NCBI GenBank assembly: GCA_012511845.1
Contig: JAAZFF010000323.1
Location: 1 to 9,873, forward strand
Reading direction: 5' to 3'
Origin: Lentisphaerota bacterium
Lineage (GTDB): Bacteria; Verrucomicrobiota; Kiritimatiellia; RFP12; UBA3636
DNA: 9,873 nucleotides
Of this stretch, positions 8,101 to 9,873 are shown in pieces. Positions within the stretch are counted from its first letter, which is position 1, and every line of letters begins with the position of its first letter. The notes under the pieces were generated by a model. The model saw only the letters and a list, made by a program, of their open reading frames with translations. It had not been told where the DNA came from and searched no databases. Both the position numbers and the translations under genes were made by a program.

Positions 8101-8934
8101 GATTCGGCGCTTATCAGGCAGCAACTTGAACGCCCGTCGCTGCTCTGCCGCAGGCAGACTGCCCATCAGGGCGAGAACGACACTATCCGTGGCAACTCTC
8201 GGCTCAAGAGCTTCCTTGCATGCCCTGATATCACGTTCCCCCGGTAAAAAAACCAATACATCACCGTATAGTGATTCATTCTGTATTTCATGAACCGCTT
8301 CTACAACAGAATCCGATAACTCTGCTTCTTCATCTGTATCTGCGTACCGAACTTCTACAGGAAAAGTTCTGCCGGGAATTTCTAAGACAGGAGCACCATC
8401 GAAAAAATCGGAAAAAAGTGATGTCTGAAGCGTTGCTGATGAAATGATTACTTTCAGATCGTTTCGCCTCGGGAGAATTTGCTTTAGGCATCCGAGTATA
8501 AAATCGATATTAAGCGTACGTTCGTGAGCTTCGTCCACCATTATGGTGTCGTAGCGTCTGAGCAGGGGATCTTTTGTTATTTCAGCAAGCAGGATTCCAT
8601 CAGTCATGAACTTTATTTTCATGTCTCTTGGAGTATTTCGTGCAATCCTGTGTTGCCAGCCAACTATGTTTCCAAAAGCCGACATTTCCTGAGCCACACG
8701 CTCAGCGACAGTAACCGTTGCTATACGGCGTGGTTGTGTACAGGCAATAACTCCTTTTTGTCCGCGTCCCGCTGCAAAGCATATTTTGGGAATTTGCGTT
8801 GTTTTGCCGGATCCTGTCTCTCCGCTTACAATAATTACCTTATGGGCTTTCAGGGCATCAACTATCTGTTGTTTATACGCCAGCACAGGCAATTCCGCCG
8901 TATTAAACAGCGAATCACCAAATTCTTCTTCCAT
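5104..8934 (-). CDS. hrpA: ATP-dependent RNA helicase HrpA (DEAH-box)
   Basis: This 1276-aa protein is a full-length HrpA (E. coli HrpA is 1300 aa), a cytoplasmic ATP-driven helicase acting on RNA. The family has been linked to mRNA processing and, in E. coli, to rescue of stalled or collided ribosomes. Helicase motifs appear in order: Walker A GETGSGKTT (38-46), DEAH (134-137), SAT (166-168), TNVAETSVTIPG (282-293) and QRKGRSGR (329-336). After the helicase-associated region comes the long C-terminal part specific to HrpA. It contains the conserved ITLYGL and INPELCRSLFIRHALVDGEF stretches (about 660-700) and ends with RWLLEEFRVSVWAQELRTKV and PVSAKRL before the stop. The ATG at 8934 has AGGA 7 nt upstream. 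The ATG at 8979 lies inside the promoter spacer and is rejected. The gene is 81 bp downstream of the lipoprotein gene but has its own promoter. No frameshift or missing catalytic residue is seen. Confidence 0.96.
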   Translation of the reverse strand: MEEEFGDSLFNTAELPVLAYKQQIVDALKAHKVIIVSGETGSGKTTQIPKICFAAGRGQKGVIACTQPRRIATVTVAERVAQEMSAFGNIVGWQHRIARNTPRDMKIKFMTDGILLAEITKDPLLRRYDTIMVDEAHERTLNIDFILGCLKQILPRRNDLKVIISSATLQTSLFSDFFDGAPVLEIPGRTFPVEVRYADTDEEAELSDSVVEAVHEIQNESLYGDVLVFLPGERDIRACKEALEPRVATDSVVLALMGSLPAAEQRRAFKLLPDKRRIILATNVAETSVTIPGIRYVIDSGLARISRYNHRARVKKLHIERISQASAEQRKGRSGRLGPGICIRLYSEEDFLNRPQYTDPEVRRTSLAGLILSMFDWRLGDIESFPFVQPPATSMIREGFKELLELQAIRENKQGTESSASRYSITRLGRAIVRLPLEPRLSRMLLAAEGEKTMRDALVVVSALSSEDPLVRPVDKNDEADKCHAKFKNEKSDFVGILLLWRFFHDTQRPLSRSAARRRCSENFISYRKLLEWEDVHAQLSRMLTYLKIDVNSFSGSEEGLHRSMLSGLLSSIGMWDPEKREYRGANGLRFSIFPGSGLFKKPPKWIMCSELVETSRLFARRAASIEPSWIEPQARHICKYSYHSEYWDSKLGTARAFQRITLYGLVISDDVRSDISRINPELCRSLFIRHALVDGEFPKPVPEIVKQNLSFIKKYIDESHKTRSINSGFDEAMFADYFDEYLPQECVNAPALRKWLAHAPKGILEKLLLSDSVFQRKESSAELFPDHVLLAGRRFNLVYRHNLNEDDDGITCTLEMRNIPLLKLWHSDWLVPGAVRDKVAFMLLLLSPELRTKIAKAPGNLREKDFDKMAETCLQIMEPDRPLAQSLACALNSRCRVAADPSIWDEELLPQQFQIRWRVIDAKKTRVFTTRSKKEVFDFYSELTTLAPQILSNTQMPDYGDFKEIYGVKSMSFPDIPQRIKIGKAGAPIYAFPALSDEGDSVSLKLFSTFAEADKAHRGGVLRLIKVVEKIKEPASKYVSSKKKQRTRMSLKGGLGELLNESFQHQTSLHESPLPPQKNLEADILRGALVSAYCLKTESLPRTAESLAVFLASKRIRFEKYYSDMLRLIPSILADAEECFSKLEYAGNLPEQSFLDIAEQLGGLVFTGFSAAVPYSKLLEYPRYLEAVQIRIERGSTDPGKELVKFEMVQPHWERHKNFLTSGAPYNHAALDEYRWLLEEFRVSVWAQELRTKVPVSAKRLDALWEQVPFLCATD

Positions 8935-8941
8935 TCTTGCG

Positions 8942-8945
8942 TCCT
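8942..8945 (-). promoter_or_regulatory. hrpA ribosome binding site
   Basis: AGGA on the minus strand lies 7 nt before the ATG at 8934, an ideal Shine-Dalgarno spacing. It lies downstream of the predicted transcription start (near 8959), so it would be on the mRNA. This decides the start in favour of 8934 over the in-frame ATGs at 8955 and 8979. Confidence 0.65.
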
Positions 8946-8965
8946 GCTTTATCATTTGCCGTGAT

Positions 8966-8994
8966 ATTATAACGCACATAAATCATACTCTCAA
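8966..8994 (-). promoter_or_regulatory. hrpA promoter, sigma70-type
   Basis: TTGAGA (8994-8989), a 17-bp spacer and a perfect TATAAT (8971-8966) form a near-consensus housekeeping promoter on the minus strand. The start of transcription should fall near 8959, giving a leader of about 25 nt to the ATG at 8934. It lies in the short gap after the lipoprotein stop codon, so hrpA can be expressed independently of that gene. Confidence 0.72.
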
Positions 8995-9015
8995 TGAGTT
9001 ATGGCTTATGGACAA

Positions 9016-9372
9016 TCAAAAGAAATCTTCACGATTAACAGTTATATGATCTGTTCCGTGCGGTACAGTATAAACGTGGGAGTTACTTCCCCAAATGACA
9101 GTAACTTTGAAGTTTTTGCTGACAGTTGTGTCGTAGTACATAGAAACACTGCTGTTACCATGTGCCGGAACATACGTTGAATGGTAATCATCGTAAGAAT
9201 TATCCGGATATACAACACGTATATCACTGTCAAGATTATTTGAAATGGCAAAAGACGTTGTTCCGTCAGTTCGTGAATACCAGAACGAAGTATCCTCACA
9301 GCCGGCACAGAATAAAAGAAAAGTGCCAACTGTAAAAAGTATTAAAAATCTGGTGAAAGAGTAAAAAATCAT
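9016..9372 (-). CDS. Small predicted lipoprotein of unknown function
   Basis: This 118-aa protein is not recognised as any named family. The N-terminus has a short polar start (MIFYSFTR), a hydrophobic core (LILFTVGTFLLF) and a lipobox-like CAG-C. C25 is the likely lipidated residue, although position -3 is Cys rather than the usual Leu. The mature part of about 94 aa is polar, rich in Ser, Thr, Tyr and Asp, and has alternating hydrophobic residues (SDIRVVYP, FKVTVIWG, HVYTVPHG, DHITVN), suggesting a small beta-sandwich outside the inner membrane. The ATG at 9372 is chosen because it places the signal peptide at the very N-terminus; an in-frame TTG at 9411 overlaps the candidate -10 box. No clear Shine-Dalgarno site precedes 9372, which lowers certainty about translation. 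Repeat island B lies upstream and hrpA downstream; neither hints at its role. Confidence 0.7.
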   Translation of the reverse strand: MIFYSFTRFLILFTVGTFLLFCAGCEDTSFWYSRTDGTTSFAISNNLDSDIRVVYPDNSYDDYHSTYVPAHGNSSVSMYYDTTVSKNFKVTVIWGSNSHVYTVPHGTDHITVNREDFF

Positions 9373-9413
9373 AAAATAACGTGGAAAGTAATATGCAAAC
9401 CAAGACGGCAATG

Positions 9414-9442
9414 ATCATACAGAGATAATGGAAAAAATACAA
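9414..9442 (-). promoter_or_regulatory. Possible promoter of the lipoprotein gene
   Basis: TTGTAT (9442-9437), 17 bp and TATGAT (9419-9414) lie upstream of the lipoprotein ATG on the minus strand. The -10 box matches consensus at 5 of 6 positions and the -35 box at 3 of 6. The surrounding DNA is AT-rich, in contrast to the adjoining repeat island. The predicted start near 9407 would leave a leader of about 35 nt. Confidence 0.35.
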
Positions 9443-9469
9443 ACATTAAGCCTGGACAAGCCGTGCAAA

Positions 9470-9498
9470 GGTAGGGCTGGTTTCTCCGCAAACCGCCG
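9470..9498 (+). repeat. GGTAGGGC...CCGCAAACCGCCG word, copy in island B
   Basis: It matches 4676-4704 at 27 of 29 positions. Here it precedes R by 9 bp, whereas in island A it follows R by 2 bp, showing that the modules are rearranged between islands. Confidence 0.8.
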
Positions 9499-9507
9499 CA
9501 ACGTAGC

Positions 9508-9694
9508 GCAGTTTTCTCATGCACCGCAGACTGTAGCACGGACATTCCTGTCTGTGCCCGCCTGCTGGGTGGCATAATCGTTCTCGTACTCGTTCACGTA
9601 CCCGTACACGATCTAACCTTCGCATTCTCTTCCCCGTGTACGGGAAACGTGTACCGCTCTGCTGTGAACGTGCACGATCTCCCGGCAAGCCGGT
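9508..9694 (+). repeat. R element, copy B (187 bp)
   Basis: This is a direct-orientation match to 4488-4673 at about 95% identity by eye, with one extra G near 9549-9552. The hexamer tract here reads CGTTCT CGTACT CGTTCA and onward. The inverted repeat CCCGTACACG (9601-9610) with CGTGTACGGG (9635-9644) is a perfect 10-bp pair around a 24-nt loop. In copy A one of these pairs becomes a T-G wobble, so pairing is kept. Confidence 0.85.
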
Positions 9695-9730
9695 GCCTGG
9701 CAAACCGGGCAGTGGGCAGTAGGCAGTACT
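9695..9730 (+). repeat. Mismatched hairpin and GTGGGCA tandem
   Basis: GCCTGG (9695-9700), loop CAAA, CCGGGC (9705-9710) pairs with one T-G position and mirrors the perfect hairpin at 4809-4824. It overlaps a short 7-bp-period tract, GGGCAGTGGGCAGTAGGCAG (9707-9726), akin to 4463-4492. Confidence 0.6.
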
Positions 9731-9733
9731 TGG

Positions 9734-9782
9734 GCACCGCAGACTGTAGCACGGACATTCCTGTCTGTGCCCGCCTGCTGGG
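9734..9782 (+). repeat. Partial R element (49 bp)
   Basis: These 49 bp are identical to 9521-9569, the first quarter of the full R copy in the same island, and then stop abruptly at the CTGCTGGG word. The perfect identity implies a recent duplication or gene conversion. The sharp end suggests that R itself is composite, with a module boundary after CTGCTGGG. Confidence 0.85.
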
Positions 9783-9784
9783 AA

Positions 9785-9811
9785 GGTAGGGCGATGACCT
9801 CTGGGCGCGCC
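9785..9811 (+). repeat. GGTAGGGC...GGGCGCGCC block
   Basis: This 27-bp block is the inverted relative of 4945-4971 with four mismatches. It links the partial R to the T element, sharing the GCC at 9809-9811 with the start of T. Confidence 0.65.
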
Positions 9812-9873
9812 GTTGCAGTTGGTGATTGCTAAGCCTGGGAGCCCTGAGCGCCAGCTCGGGGTAAGTCACAGGC
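9809..9873 (+). repeat. T element, copy B, truncated by window end
   Basis: It matches 4701-4765 with one substitution (GGGTTAAG against GGGGTAAG). The outer stem begins with TAAGCCTG at 9830-9837, and only CAGGC of its partner (9869-9873) is inside the window. The inner bulged hairpin is fully present. Confidence 0.75.

Larger units (their letters stand above)
9443..9873. other. Repeat island B, non-coding and cut by the window edge
   Basis: This stretch has no credible gene. Reading along the plus strand it holds the CCGCAAACCGCCG block, a full R element, a mismatched hairpin with a GTGGGCA tandem, a second partial R, the GGTAGGGC...GGCGCGCC block and a T element cut off by the window end. 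Reading frames across it are rich in Arg and Val because of the CG-N4 hexamer tract and are not conserved between R copies. GACAAGCCG at 9455-9463 repeats the start of the word at 4432. Confidence 0.8.

Noticed and set aside
8524..8964. 146-codon plus-strand frame antisense to the start of hrpA
   Set aside because: It is a shadow of hrpA, whose motifs are unambiguous in the opposite frame, and it has no recognisable domain.
9409..9411. TTG as an earlier start of the lipoprotein (131 aa)
   Set aside because: It lies just downstream of the candidate -10 box, would place 13 extra residues before the signal peptide, and has no ribosome binding site. The ATG at 9372 gives a normal lipoprotein N-terminus.
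9446..9869. Minus-strand frames of 68-91 codons across island B
   Set aside because: They are made entirely of repeat modules, differ in frame from the equivalent stretch of island A, and show no protein-like conservation.

Overview
The window carries three protein-coding genes, all on the minus strand, and two islands of non-coding mosaic repeats. Read in the direction of transcription (right to left) the order is: repeat island B (about 9420-9873, cut by the window edge), a small predicted lipoprotein (9016-9372), the DEAH-box RNA helicase HrpA (5104-8934), repeat island A (4437-5103), a giant glycogen debranching enzyme (60-4355), and at 1-59 the start of what looks like another repeat fragment.

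The host is a bacterium: it has sigma70-type promoters, Shine-Dalgarno-like sites and a full-length bacterial HrpA. The long debranching enzyme joins a GH13 module to a GH133 module. With the repeat-rich spacers (degenerate CG-N4 hexamer tracts, GTGGGCA tandems and recurring CCGCAAACCGCCG words), it suggests the Planctomycetes-Verrucomicrobia-Chlamydiae/Lentisphaerota neighbourhood. That placement is an impression from memory, not a demonstrated assignment. The genes have moderate GC content and the islands are visibly richer in GC.

The three genes do not form an obvious pathway. The debranching enzyme belongs to cytoplasmic glycogen breakdown, HrpA to RNA/ribosome metabolism, and the lipoprotein is of unknown function. 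Each has its own plausible promoter. The hrpA promoter is the best (TTGAGA-N17-TATAAT), and it lies over the most upstream possible hrpA start, which moves the real start to the ATG at 8934.

The most unusual content is in the islands. A 187-bp element (R) occurs in both islands in the same orientation at about 95% identity. A 65-bp hairpin element (T) also occurs in both with one mismatch. Several shorter words are shared, but the order of the modules differs between islands and some modules are inverted. The two R copies are direct repeats flanking hrpA and the lipoprotein gene. I see no transposase, CRISPR array, rRNA or tRNA, and no convincing new multi-gene system. What deserves a second look is the repeat family and the fused debranching enzyme.
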